This document shows, piece by piece, positions 7,194-15,857 of a stretch of DNA of 18,730 bases. The stretch is from CAZBBC01 sp964489835 (lineage in GTDB: Bacteria > Calditrichota > Calditrichia > JAJRVZ01). Positions within the stretch are counted from its first letter, which is position 1. Each line of letters begins with the position of its first letter. A program made the position numbers and the translations under genes. Where the stretch lies: the NCBI GenBank assembly GCA_964489835.1, contig CAZBBC010000091.1, positions 1-18,730 on the forward strand, given 5' to 3'. Under the pieces are notes generated by a model. The model searched no databases and had not been told where the DNA came from. It saw nothing but the letters and a program-made list of their open reading frames with translations.

Positions 7194-8546
7194 ATGAAAA
7201 ATAGTGGATTTGTGGTTTTTTCGGCGCTGGTGGCTGCTCTGGGTGGTTTGTTATTCGGCTTTGATACCGCCGTTATTTCCGGAACAACACACTGGCTGGC
7301 GGACGTTTTTGATCTGTCATCCTTCTGGCTCGGTTTCACGGTTTCCAGCGCGCTTATCGGAACCATTATCGGCGCGGTGATCGTCGGGAAACCATCCGAC
7401 CGTTACGGACGGCGTTCAATCCTTTTTATCCTGGCTGTCTTTTATTTTGTCTCCGCCGTCGGAACTGCCCTGGCCTGGGACTGGTTTTCTTTTTTAGTGT
7501 TTCGCTTTCTCGGCGGACTGGCTGTCGGTGGTGCCTCTGTGGTTTCACCGATGTACATCGCCGAAATATCACCGGCAAAATACCGGGGCCGTCTGGTCGC
7601 GATTACCCAATTTAACATTGTTCTGGGTATTCTGCTGGCCTTCTTTTCCAATTATCTCATTGCCGGATTAAATCTTGGAGATTTGGAATGGCGCTGGATG
7701 TTTGGTGTGGAAGCATTTCCGGCAGCCGTTTTCTTCTTTCTTCTCTTTTTCAATCCCCGGAGTCCGCGCTGGCTGATCGCTAAAGGGTATCTGGCAGAAG
7801 CCCGGACCGTCCTGGAAAAATGCGGCACCGATAGCGGGAATATTGACGACGAAGTCCGCGAAATCCAGGGCTCTCTTGATATTGAACATCACAGTCTGAA
7901 GGAACCGTTTTTTAATAGGAAATATCTGAAACCGATCTTGCTGGCAGTCGCCATTGCCATGTTTAATCAGCTGTCCGGGATCAATGCCCTGATGTACTAT
8001 GCGCCCCATATTTTTAAGATGGCCGGCGCTGCGGCCGAATCCGCAATGCTGCAGACCGTAGCCGTCGGCGGTACCAACCTGCTCCTGACCATGGCTGCCT
8101 TATTGGTCATCGATCACTTCGGTCGAAAAAAACTGATGCTGGTCGGATCGATCGGCTATATCGTCAGTCTTGGTATCACCGCCTGGGCTTTTTATACTTA
8201 TGGAACGGATTTTACATCCACCGGCAGCACGGTAGTTTTGATTGGTTTGTTGATATTTATTGCTTCCCATGCCTTCGGCCAGGGAGCAGTTATCTGGGTT
8301 TTTATCAGTGAAATATTCCCCAACCGGGTACGGGCCCGGGGACAGGCGCTGGGTAGTTTTACCCATTGGTTTATGGCCGCCGTCATCTCCTGGACCTTTC
8401 CAATGATTGCCGAAGTATCGGGTGGTCATACCTTTGCCTTTTATGCTTTGTGTATGGTCGGACAATTGATATGGGTCCTAGCGGTAATGCCGGAAACCAA
8501 GGGGATCTCGCTGGAGCAAATACAAAAGAAACTCGGGATTGAATGA
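7194..8546 (+). CDS. MFS sugar porter (sugar:H+ symporter family)
   Basis: A 450-residue, 12-helix inner-membrane transporter of the sugar porter subfamily (XylE/GalP/GLUT type). Signature motifs are all present: GKPSDRYGRR (65-74), RFLGGLAVGG then PMYIAEISPAKYRGRL (119-134), NPRSPRWL (187-194, the PESPRYL position), QLSGINALMYY (259-269, sugar-contacting helix 7), DHFGRKKL (307-314) and PETKG (433-437). Likely substrates are monosaccharides such as xylose, arabinose, galactose or glucose; the exact sugar is not readable. The ATG has AGGAG (7179-7183) ten bases upstream. It precedes exoenzyme genes on the same strand but is separated from them by 400 bp of repeats, so co-transcription is doubtful. 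Confidence 0.95.
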   Translation: MKNSGFVVFSALVAALGGLLFGFDTAVISGTTHWLADVFDLSSFWLGFTVSSALIGTIIGAVIVGKPSDRYGRRSILFILAVFYFVSAVGTALAWDWFSFLVFRFLGGLAVGGASVVSPMYIAEISPAKYRGRLVAITQFNIVLGILLAFFSNYLIAGLNLGDLEWRWMFGVEAFPAAVFFFLLFFNPRSPRWLIAKGYLAEARTVLEKCGTDSGNIDDEVREIQGSLDIEHHSLKEPFFNRKYLKPILLAVAIAMFNQLSGINALMYYAPHIFKMAGAAAESAMLQTVAVGGTNLLLTMAALLVIDHFGRKKLMLVGSIGYIVSLGITAWAFYTYGTDFTSTGSTVVLIGLLIFIASHAFGQGAVIWVFISEIFPNRVRARGQALGSFTHWFMAAVISWTFPMIAEVSGGHTFAFYALCMVGQLIWVLAVMPETKGISLEQIQKKLGIE

Positions 8547-8589
8547 CTCCTCCGCCGGTGGGCGGATCTAACGAGCGGGACTAAATCAT

Positions 8590-8663
8590 CCACAATTTAG
8601 CAAGTTCCAAATCCATGCGGTGATTACACCACATTAGGGTGATTATACCACTTTAGATTGTGG
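8590..8663. repeat. Tandem 19-bp dyad repeat inside an inverted repeat
   Basis: Two adjacent 19-bp units, 8619-8637 and 8638-8656, share GGTGATTA-ACCAC-TTAG and each contains a small dyad (GGTG...CACC). They sit inside outer arms CCACAATTTAG (8590-8600) and CTTTAGATTGTGG (8651-8663). The position, 290-360 bases upstream of the acylase start, allows an operator-like role, but a decayed repeat is equally possible. Confidence 0.5.
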
Positions 8664-8711
8664 CAAAATTTTTATGAAGATATATTTGAAGTAAAATTTA
8701 GAATATTTAAT

Positions 8712-8853
8712 AAACGCAGAGAACGCAAAGAGGGCTAATAAAAGATATAAAATAAAAGATACAAAATATTTTATAATCCTATAAGTAATTGTTACACTTT
8801 TTGTATTTTGTATTAAGTATTTATTATTATCTTTCTCTGCGACCTCTGCGTTT
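8712..8853. repeat. Inverted-repeat element with CGCAGAG ends
   Basis: The left end AAACGCAGAGAACGCAAAGAG and the right end CTCTGCGACCTCTGCGTTT are inverted relatives. The interior is also partly self-complementary (AAAAGATA..AAAAGATACAAAATA against TTTGTATTTTGTATT). This is a small non-coding palindromic element. The rest of 8547-8948 has a small CCGCC/GGCGG hairpin near 8551-8566 and no gene. Confidence 0.6.
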
Positions 8854-8948
8854 GAAAAAAATTTGACTGTAGAAAACCGATCTTGTCTTTATTGATATTT
8901 TAGTGTAATATTTTTTAAGCTAACCTACATTAAACCGGGAGAGAAATT

Positions 8949-11066
8949 ATGCAGAATTCGAGTTATTACCGGCAACGACATCTGATGATTATACCAATCA
9001 TTATCACTCTATTTTTATCTTTGTCCTGTGATCCATCGAATCAGGTTACTATCTACCGGGATAACTGGGGAATACCGCATATTTATGCTGATACGGAAGA
9101 AAACCTGGCCTATGCTTTCGGGTATGCCCAGGCAGAAGACCGCCTGATCCAAATACTGACGTCCTATCGGCATGCCGAAGGGACCATGGCGGAAGCGTTT
9201 GGAAAAAGGTTCGTTGACTCCGACTATAATCAACGGGTATGGCAGCATGCCACTATCGCTCAGAAAAATTTTCCCCGGTTATCTGCGGATATGCAGAATA
9301 TATTTAACCACTTTGTAGCCGGGATTAAACAGTATATGAAGGAACATCCGGATAAAGTGCCGGATTGGGCACCTGAGATTCACCCCTGGCACATACTCGC
9401 CCTGGGACGTGCCTTTATCTGGGGCTGGCCGCTCGGACAGGCAAGAGGTGATTTCTGGCGGGGAAAAAGAAAAATTGAACGGCCGCACCATTCCAATCAA
9501 TGGCTGGTCAGTGCCGAACGGTCGGCGGAGGGGGTACCGATTGCATTGATCGATCCGCACCTCAATTTTGAAACCAGCGGTCACTGGATGGAAGCACGGC
9601 TGCATGCCGGGGAAATGCAAGCGGCCGGTATGTGTATTCCCGGTACACCCTTTATCGGATTGGGACATAATCAATATATTTCCTGGGCAGCAACTACCGG
9701 CGGTCCGGACTGCGCTGATGTCTATGAGCTGGACATTAATCCGGATAATCCTTTACAGTATCAATATGACGGCCAATGGCGGGAAATTACGAAGGAAACG
9801 GTGCTTATTCGGGTAAAAGAAGAAAATGATATTAAGGAGATAGAAAGAATAGTGGAACGCAGCCATTACGGCCCGGTGATGGAAAGAGATGGAAATAAAG
9901 CCTATGCTTTTAAACTGGCCTATGCCGATGAGTTTCTGCTGGTTGACCAGATGCTCAATATCAATAAGGCAAAAAATCTGACGGATTTTAAATCAGCCCT
10001 GGCCATGTGCCAGATGATGCCGCAAAACATGATGTACGCCGGAATCGACGGCAATATCTATTATGCCCGCACCGGCCGGGTTCCGATTCGGCCCGAAAGC
10101 TATGACTGGGATTATCCGCTGCCCGGTAATACCAAAGCGACGGAATGGCTGGGCATTCATCCCCATCAAGACCTGATCCAGATCACCAATCCTGCCACAG
10201 GATTTATGCAGAACTGTAATATCTCTCCCGGGACGATGATGCCCAACAGCCCGTTCACCAAAGACAAATATCCCGCTTATATTTACAATGATACCGAAAA
10301 CCGCAGTAATCCCCGGGGACGATCCGCGGTACGATTGCTGGAAGCCGAAAAAAAACTGACCGTCGAACGGGCTAAGCAAATCGCTCTGAATACAACCGCC
10401 GACGGTTTTGAGATTTGGCAAAGTGCCTTAAAAGAGAGCTATAAAACAAATACTAAATTCTATCCCGACCTTCAGAATGCGGTTACGCTGATTACCGGCT
10501 GGAACGGCCATTTGGATGCCGATAATACCGCCGCCGCTCTGTACAGATTCTGGCGACGGGAGTGTAATAAAGTGAAAGTAAACCTCCCAACGGATGAAGA
10601 CGGAACGATCAAAGATCTATCAACTAATGATCAAAAGAATATGCTGAAGGCATTGAAAAAAGCCAAACAGTATTTAACGGATAAATTCGGATCGTTTCAG
10701 ATACCCTGGGGTACAACCGTACGTCTGAAAAGAGGGGAAAAAACCTGGCCGGTGAGCGGCGGGTCCTTTAATAATGGTGTTAATGTATTGCGGGCGGCCA
10801 GCGGCCGTTTATCGGATGAAACAGGAATTACAACGGTCATGAGCGGACAATCCTGCTGTATGCTGGTGGTATTGAGCGATCCGATCCGGTCCTATAGTAT
10901 TTTGCCATGGGGTGAGAGTGACGATCCTGATTCCCCGCATTATACCGATCAGGCGGAAGCACTATTTTCTAAGTCAGAATTTAAATCAACCTATTTTCTG
11001 AAAGAGGAATTGATGAAACATGTGGAATCGGAGAAAAATATTCTGGTTCCTGAAGATATTGAATAA
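8949..11066 (+). CDS. Penicillin acylase family protein, lipoprotein (Ntn hydrolase)
   Basis: A 705-residue Ntn-hydrolase precursor of the penicillin/acyl-homoserine-lactone/aculeacin acylase family, which cleaves amide-linked acyl groups. The N-terminus has a hydrophobic signal ending LFLSLSC (Cys27), suggesting a lipoprotein. The A-chain region carries VTIYRDNWGIPHIYADTEEN and YAQAEDRL. The catalytic serine is Ser182 in HHSNQWLVS, which becomes the B-chain N-terminus after self-cleavage. Downstream are IDPHL (201-205), PGTPFIGLGHN (231-241), SWAATTGG, FMQNCNISP and NPRGRSAVRLLE. It is complete and of the size usual for environmental members. The start is well supported by GGGAGAG five bases upstream. 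The substrate is unknown: quorum-signal acylase, antibiotic acylase and N-acyl glycan or peptide deacylase all fit. It lies between a sugar porter and glycosidases. Confidence 0.93.
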   Translation: MQNSSYYRQRHLMIIPIIITLFLSLSCDPSNQVTIYRDNWGIPHIYADTEENLAYAFGYAQAEDRLIQILTSYRHAEGTMAEAFGKRFVDSDYNQRVWQHATIAQKNFPRLSADMQNIFNHFVAGIKQYMKEHPDKVPDWAPEIHPWHILALGRAFIWGWPLGQARGDFWRGKRKIERPHHSNQWLVSAERSAEGVPIALIDPHLNFETSGHWMEARLHAGEMQAAGMCIPGTPFIGLGHNQYISWAATTGGPDCADVYELDINPDNPLQYQYDGQWREITKETVLIRVKEENDIKEIERIVERSHYGPVMERDGNKAYAFKLAYADEFLLVDQMLNINKAKNLTDFKSALAMCQMMPQNMMYAGIDGNIYYARTGRVPIRPESYDWDYPLPGNTKATEWLGIHPHQDLIQITNPATGFMQNCNISPGTMMPNSPFTKDKYPAYIYNDTENRSNPRGRSAVRLLEAEKKLTVERAKQIALNTTADGFEIWQSALKESYKTNTKFYPDLQNAVTLITGWNGHLDADNTAAALYRFWRRECNKVKVNLPTDEDGTIKDLSTNDQKNMLKALKKAKQYLTDKFGSFQIPWGTTVRLKRGEKTWPVSGGSFNNGVNVLRAASGRLSDETGITTVMSGQSCCMLVVLSDPIRSYSILPWGESDDPDSPHYTDQAEALFSKSEFKSTYFLKEELMKHVESEKNILVPEDIE

Positions 11067-11078
11067 TTAATATCATTA

Positions 11079-11292
11079 GTTTCCGGTTATAATTAATTTT
11101 CTTCATCTAATGACTAAAAAACTCATCCCCAGACCCCTTCTCTTGAGAAGAGAAGGGGCTCTAAAAGTCCCTCTCTTTCCAAGAGAGGGATTTAGGGAGA
11201 GTTCTTTAAATCATGCTCTCACGTTAATAAAATATTCGAATCAATTGATATTTTGTGGATATTTAATCATGGCTTAATTTTTAACCGGACAC
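11079..11292. repeat. MITE-like element, copy 1 (inverted relative to copy 2)
   Basis: Ends TTTCCGGTTATAA (left) and TTAACCGGACAC (right) form short terminal inverted repeats. The interior has two strong hairpins: 11134-11158 (CCCCTTCTCTT, loop GAG, AAGAGAAGGGG, 11 bp) and 11169-11189 (CCCTCTCTT, loop TCC, AAGAGAGGG, 9 bp). The reverse complement of this element occurs at 16929-17163. It starts 12 bases after the acylase stop and could also act as a stabilising or terminating 3' structure. No T-run follows the hairpins. The remaining bases to the next gene hold nothing recognisable. Confidence 0.78.
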
Positions 11293-11342
11293 CCATAAGG
11301 TGACGGGATAAAATATTAACCGGCGAATACCGGAGAATGTCA

Positions 11343-13388
11343 ATGCAACAATCGGTACGCCTTATAATCTTCTCTCTTACTGTTTATTTTCTTGGATGTT
11401 CGATGAACATTGGCCATGAAAATTACCCGAATAATCCGACGCCATTAAAGAAAATGCCCTTTATAAAACTGCCGTTGGGTGCGGTAAAACCTCAGGGCTG
11501 GCTTAAAGACCAATTAACGGTACAGAAAAACGGGCTCAGCGGACATCTTGATGAATTCTGGCCGGATCTGATGTATTCAGCCTGGAAGGGTGGCGATGGC
11601 GATTCCTGGGAACGGACCCCCTATTATCTGGATGGACTGATTCCCTTGGCTTATTTATTAGAGGATGAGAAATTAATTAAAAAGGTACAAACCTGGGTAC
11701 AGGCGATCGTCGATAGCAGACAAGCCGATGGCTGGTTTGGGCCTCCTAAGAATGACGACCGCTGGCCATTGGCAATTGCCATCAAAGCTTTAACCCAATA
11801 TTATGAGGCCACCAATGACCGGACGGTTTTTGATCTGATTGAAGGATATTTCCGGTATTTGAGTGAAAATCCACCGGATTGGCCTGACAGTACCTGGCGC
11901 GGAGTACGGGCCATGGAACATGCTGTGGCCGGATATTGGCTTTTTCGCTACACAAAAGATACTCAAATTACCCAGACCATTAAATCGATCGTCACAAACA
12001 GTTTCGACTGGACGTCATATTTTGAGGAATTCCCATGGGATTCAGCCGCTGTCGGCGATGGCAGAGTCCCTCATAACTGGAAAAGTGAAGGACTGACCGC
12101 TCATGTGGTCAACAATGCCATGGCCATCAAATACCCCGGATTATGGTACCAGCAATCAGGGAATGATCGCCACAGACAGGCTGTTAGCCGGGCTATTGAA
12201 AATTATGATCAGCATCACGGACAGGTGGGCGGTCGATTCTCCGGTGATGAACATCTCTCCGGAAAACGACCGACGCAGGGCACCGAATTATGTGCAGTGG
12301 TCGAATATATGTTCTCTTTAGAAAAACTGATTGAAATCTTCGGTGAACCGGCATTTGCCGACCGTTTGGAACTGCTGGCTTATAACGCGCTTCCGGGGAC
12401 AATGACGGCGGATGGCTGGGCCCATCAGTACGATCAACAGTCCAATCAGGTTTTAGTCAGTCATCAGGAGAGAGAATGGAGTACCAATGGTCCCGCTTCC
12501 AATATCTATGGTTTGATGCCCAATTATCCCTGTTGTCTGGCCAATATGCATCAGGGCTGGCCAAAGTTGGTACAACATCTGTGGATGGCGACAGAAGACC
12601 AGGGACTTGCGGCAATTGTCTATGGACCCTCCAAAGTTGAGGCTATGGTAGGGAACGGGCATAAAGTATTGATTACGGAGGAAACCAATTATCCCTTTGA
12701 TGGTAAAATACTAATAACCATCACGAGTGATGAGCCTGCTGAATTTCCGATCCATTTAAGGATCCCCGGATGGACACGGGCAGGTAATATTCAATTTAAA
12801 GGCAAATCGATAGATCCAACAAGCGGGAAATTTATCAGATTATGTGAAAAGTGGGAAAATGGTGACCAAATCAGGCTTCAATTTGCCATGCCTGTTTTTA
12901 CGGAGCGACGATTTAATAATTCCATCGCCATACGCAGAGGGCCGCTCTATTTTTCGCTGAGAATTGATAAAAAATATCAGCGGATTAAATTGAAAGCCCG
13001 GTCTTATCGTAGTATCGATTATAAAGGATCAGCAGATTGGGAAATTTACCCGACATCCGATTGGAACTACGGACTGCTTATTGATCCGGATAATCCTGAA
13101 TGCGATATTGTCTCGAAATATCTTCCGCTGCAAAAATTTCCATTTGCCGATTCCGGTGATATTTATTATCATTCCGGAAAAGACCGGTTTGAAATCTGGG
13201 ATAAAGAGGCCCCGGTTGTATTGTCAATTAAAGGAAGACAAATTCCAGAATGGCAAACAATAAATCATTCGGCTGCTGATCCTCCCCGCAGTCCACTGGT
13301 TTCGGATAGAGAAATTGAAACCTTATATCTGGTACCGTATGGTTGTACCCGACTGCGTATATCCGAATTTCCGGTATTGATACAATAA
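11343..13388 (+). CDS. GH127-type beta-L-arabinofuranosidase-like lipoprotein (DUF1680)
   Basis: A 681-residue exoenzyme of the glycoside hydrolase 127 clan, whose characterised members release L-arabinofuranose (or related sugars) by a retaining mechanism with a zinc-bound cysteine nucleophile. An (alpha/alpha) barrel (motifs ERTPYYLDGLIPLAYLL, RQADGWFGP, GYWLFRY) is followed by a beta-sandwich (IHLRIPGWTR, IRRGPLYFS). The catalytic set is intact: Glu303 in SGDEHLSG (acid/base), Glu315 and Cys317 in GTELCAVVEY, and Cys397-Cys398 in NYPCCLANMHQGWPK (nucleophile and zinc ligands). The N-terminus is a lipoprotein signal ending YFLGC (Cys19). I chose the ATG at 11343: GGAG at 11332-11335 is seven bases away, whereas the ATG at 11337 would be one base away. 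The next reading frame starts four bases after the stop, so the two are probably one transcript. Confidence 0.9.
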   Translation: MQQSVRLIIFSLTVYFLGCSMNIGHENYPNNPTPLKKMPFIKLPLGAVKPQGWLKDQLTVQKNGLSGHLDEFWPDLMYSAWKGGDGDSWERTPYYLDGLIPLAYLLEDEKLIKKVQTWVQAIVDSRQADGWFGPPKNDDRWPLAIAIKALTQYYEATNDRTVFDLIEGYFRYLSENPPDWPDSTWRGVRAMEHAVAGYWLFRYTKDTQITQTIKSIVTNSFDWTSYFEEFPWDSAAVGDGRVPHNWKSEGLTAHVVNNAMAIKYPGLWYQQSGNDRHRQAVSRAIENYDQHHGQVGGRFSGDEHLSGKRPTQGTELCAVVEYMFSLEKLIEIFGEPAFADRLELLAYNALPGTMTADGWAHQYDQQSNQVLVSHQEREWSTNGPASNIYGLMPNYPCCLANMHQGWPKLVQHLWMATEDQGLAAIVYGPSKVEAMVGNGHKVLITEETNYPFDGKILITITSDEPAEFPIHLRIPGWTRAGNIQFKGKSIDPTSGKFIRLCEKWENGDQIRLQFAMPVFTERRFNNSIAIRRGPLYFSLRIDKKYQRIKLKARSYRSIDYKGSADWEIYPTSDWNYGLLIDPDNPECDIVSKYLPLQKFPFADSGDIYYHSGKDRFEIWDKEAPVVLSIKGRQIPEWQTINHSAADPPRSPLVSDREIETLYLVPYGCTRLRISEFPVLIQ

Positions 13389-13392
13389 AAAA

Positions 13393-15783
13393 ATGAAATA
13401 TACGACTAATAAATACGATACATTTATTCAAAAGGGAAATTACCTGCCCATCACCAGCCAAATCACCCTCCCGATGAATGAGATTGAGATCAGTGCCGTT
13501 CGCGCCCAGGGAGCGGGGGGTCAACATGTGAACAAGGTCTCAACGGCGATCCATTTAAGATTTGATATAAAAGCATCCTCCTTACCGGATAACTATAAAG
13601 AAAGACTTTTACATCTGAAAGATCAGCGAATCACAAAAGAAGGGATTATCATTCTCAAGGCGCAGGAATACCGCAGTCAGAAGAAAAATAAGGAGATCGC
13701 CCTGGGCCGTTTACGGGATTTGATAAAAAGTGTTATTTCCGCACGAAAAAAACGTAAACCGACCCGGCCAACACCAATCTCGAAAACAAAACGACTCGAC
13801 CAAAAAACCAAGCACGGACAATTAAAGACGATGCGGGCAAAGGTTGTTTATTTGTTTTGGTTTATTTCCCTGTTTTTACCCCATGATAATCAAGCCCAGG
13901 ATATTGAAGCACCGGGAATCCCGTGGGTGCAATATCATTCCATTGATTTCAAGCGCGTTTCAGATATTGGTATCGATAGGCAAATCAATATGACTGCCGG
14001 TTTGAGCTCCAAGGATTTTTCTCTCTTTTGGCTGGGAATGATCCGATGTCCGTCCCATAAACCGGTAAAAATAGTGGCCGAGGCAGATGACGGTCTGCGG
14101 CTTTATATCAAAGACACCATGGTTATTGATGGCTGGCGGCTGGATGGCAAACGCCAAGGCATTTTAAAAGGCGAAAAAGATGAGTGGTTGCCCTTCCGGC
14201 TGGGGTACTTTCAGGATGGTGGTAAAGGCTTTATGCGATTATACTGGTCCTGGGATGGACATCCGCTGGAACTGATTCCTGCGACTGCTTATGCCTATAC
14301 GAAACAACAGAAAGATACGGTGTTGTCGATTGCACAGGAATTACAGGCAGATTTAACCTCCGTTTTGCGTAAGGATCATTCGGCCATTTATGGGGCGTTT
14401 GGCCTGGATACCCTAACCTGGACTCATCCCCGGAAACCGGTGCCGGTATTTCCCGGCCCGCATTTGTTTCTCGACCACTATCTCATTGCGGAGGCGAATC
14501 ATATAATCCGAAAGGTGATACAGCCGGATCGAGATCCCTTGATACCGAATCCCCTGATCACAAGTGGGGAAGACCGCTGTTTTCAGCCTTTCTTTACTGT
14601 TTCCCGCGCCCCGGAAACGGGCCGCTATCGCATCTGGTACGGTGCCTGGAGGGATGATAAAAGTCACAGCCGATCCCATCTGGCTTACATGGAATCTGAA
14701 GATGGTATTCACTGGGTGCGCCCGATGTTTGTTTGCCAAACTCCTGAAATTCAGTTCGGGTCGGAAGTGATTGACCAGGGTCCGGATTATACCGATCCAC
14801 AGAAAAGATATCTTTATGGTTATTGGCTGAAAGGGGGGCTGCGTATCGCAATTTCGGCCGATGGTCTAAACTGGACAGCCTTGAAAGATAGTATTGTTCT
14901 TGCCCATAATCACGACATCACCAATATTTGGCGGGATCCGCTCCGCAAACGGTATGTAGCAACGGTATCCTCTTATATGCGCAGTGAACGTTGGCGGGGC
15001 CGTCGGCGTACAACCATGCAGAGCTATAGTGATGATCTTCTTAATTGGTCACCGCCGACCTATGTTCTCTACGCCAATCCCGGGAAGGGTGATCAGGGCG
15101 AAACGCAGTTTTATGCGATGAGCGGATATCTTGTTCGGGGACAGGTTATTATTGGGATGGTGAAAGTCTTACGCGATGATCTGATTGCCGAAGGGGTTGA
15201 AGCGGGATCATTTGGAAGGGCACATACCTCACTGGCCTGGAGTTATGACGGAGAGCATTGGATTCGTGATCAGTCACCTTTTTTTGAACCGGATCCCGAT
15301 CCCTGTGCCTGGGATCATGCCCATGCCTGGATAGATGATCAGTTGATAGTGGGTGACACGGTCCGTCTCTATTATGGGGGTTATAAACAGGGACATAAAA
15401 TGAACCGGTTTCGCGAGCGTCAGATAGGTCTCGTTCATATGCCACTTGATCGCTATGTGGCCTGGCTGCCGGAAAATGGAAAAATCGGAAAAATTACAAC
15501 CGTACCCCTGGTTGTCAATCGTTCCTTTTCGCAACTTACAGTGAATGCCGCTGCTGAGGGTGGAAAATTAACGGTTGCGTTAACCGATGCTCAAACCGGT
15601 TCAGATCTTCCAGGTTTTGGTTTTTCGGAATGCCAGCCGGTCGATAAAAATGGCCTTGATATAAATATTCAATGGGGTGATGAAGAAATAACCCGTAAAC
15701 AACTGGCATTACTGGAAGGTAAAACTATCCGCCTTCAGTTCAAATTAGAAAATGCCCGGCTTTATGCTTTTGAGATGCGATAA
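13393..15783 (+). CDS. In-frame fusion: ArfB peptidyl-tRNA hydrolase + PA14/beta-propeller glycosidase-like exoprotein
   Basis: A 796-codon uninterrupted frame with two unrelated halves. Residues 1-151 are a full ArfB/YaeJ ribosome-rescue factor: IEISAVRAQGAGGQHVNKVS with GGQ at 42-44, the release-factor core to about 112, and the basic tail (RKKRKPTRPTPISKTKRL, then KHGQLKTMRAKV) that enters the mRNA channel. Residues 147-168 (MRAKVVYLFWFISLFLPHDNQA|Q) look like a Sec signal peptide. From about 172 comes a PA14-like sugar-binding domain (EADDGLRLYI near 230-240), then a five-bladed-propeller GH32/43-like region (LFLDHYLIAEANHIIRKV at 358, RYRIWYGAW, GGLRIAISADGLNW) to about residue 705 and a beta-rich C-terminus. 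A cytosolic translation factor and a secreted enzyme are not expected in one chain. Either a deletion fused two genes, or two proteins are made from one frame with an internal start at 13831. No strong ribosome binding site precedes 13393 or 13831. Confidence 0.85.
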   Translation: MKYTTNKYDTFIQKGNYLPITSQITLPMNEIEISAVRAQGAGGQHVNKVSTAIHLRFDIKASSLPDNYKERLLHLKDQRITKEGIIILKAQEYRSQKKNKEIALGRLRDLIKSVISARKKRKPTRPTPISKTKRLDQKTKHGQLKTMRAKVVYLFWFISLFLPHDNQAQDIEAPGIPWVQYHSIDFKRVSDIGIDRQINMTAGLSSKDFSLFWLGMIRCPSHKPVKIVAEADDGLRLYIKDTMVIDGWRLDGKRQGILKGEKDEWLPFRLGYFQDGGKGFMRLYWSWDGHPLELIPATAYAYTKQQKDTVLSIAQELQADLTSVLRKDHSAIYGAFGLDTLTWTHPRKPVPVFPGPHLFLDHYLIAEANHIIRKVIQPDRDPLIPNPLITSGEDRCFQPFFTVSRAPETGRYRIWYGAWRDDKSHSRSHLAYMESEDGIHWVRPMFVCQTPEIQFGSEVIDQGPDYTDPQKRYLYGYWLKGGLRIAISADGLNWTALKDSIVLAHNHDITNIWRDPLRKRYVATVSSYMRSERWRGRRRTTMQSYSDDLLNWSPPTYVLYANPGKGDQGETQFYAMSGYLVRGQVIIGMVKVLRDDLIAEGVEAGSFGRAHTSLAWSYDGEHWIRDQSPFFEPDPDPCAWDHAHAWIDDQLIVGDTVRLYYGGYKQGHKMNRFRERQIGLVHMPLDRYVAWLPENGKIGKITTVPLVVNRSFSQLTVNAAAEGGKLTVALTDAQTGSDLPGFGFSECQPVDKNGLDINIQWGDEEITRKQLALLEGKTIRLQFKLENARLYAFEMR
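13831..13896 (+). other. Putative internal start and signal peptide of the exoprotein
   Basis: The ATG at 13831 (Met147 of the fused frame) opens MRAKVVYLFWFISLFL, a short positive n-region plus hydrophobic core, with cleavage predicted after NQA (13894-13896). Upstream bases TTAAAGACG give only a weak ribosome binding match. If used, the exoprotein would be 650 residues. The same codons encode the expected last residues of the ArfB tail, so the junction falls at a point shared by both proteins. Confidence 0.55.
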
Positions 15784-15823
15784 CCAGTTAGCCACAGAGA
15801 CCACAGAGACCACAGAGATAAAA
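15784..15823. repeat. Short CCACAGAGA tandem repeat
   Basis: Three consecutive units of about nine bases (CCACAGAGA) follow the fusion gene's stop. The same motif type appears at 16892-16912 (TTAACCACAGAGGACACAAAG) and, inverted, at 17197-17217 (CTTCGTGCGCTTCGTGGTTAA), and a CGCAGAG variant is at 8712-8853. Confidence 0.6.
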
Positions 15824-15857
15824 AGAAATTAAGAATTAGCAGATTTTAATATTATCA

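Noticed and set aside
8100..8465. Minus-strand open frame inside the sugar porter gene
   Set aside because: It is a shadow of the well-supported MFS gene with no ribosome binding site or family resemblance.
11134..11189. Rho-independent terminator after the acylase gene
   Set aside because: The hairpins are strong but not followed by a T-run, and they belong to the repeated element; a terminating role cannot be claimed from sequence alone.
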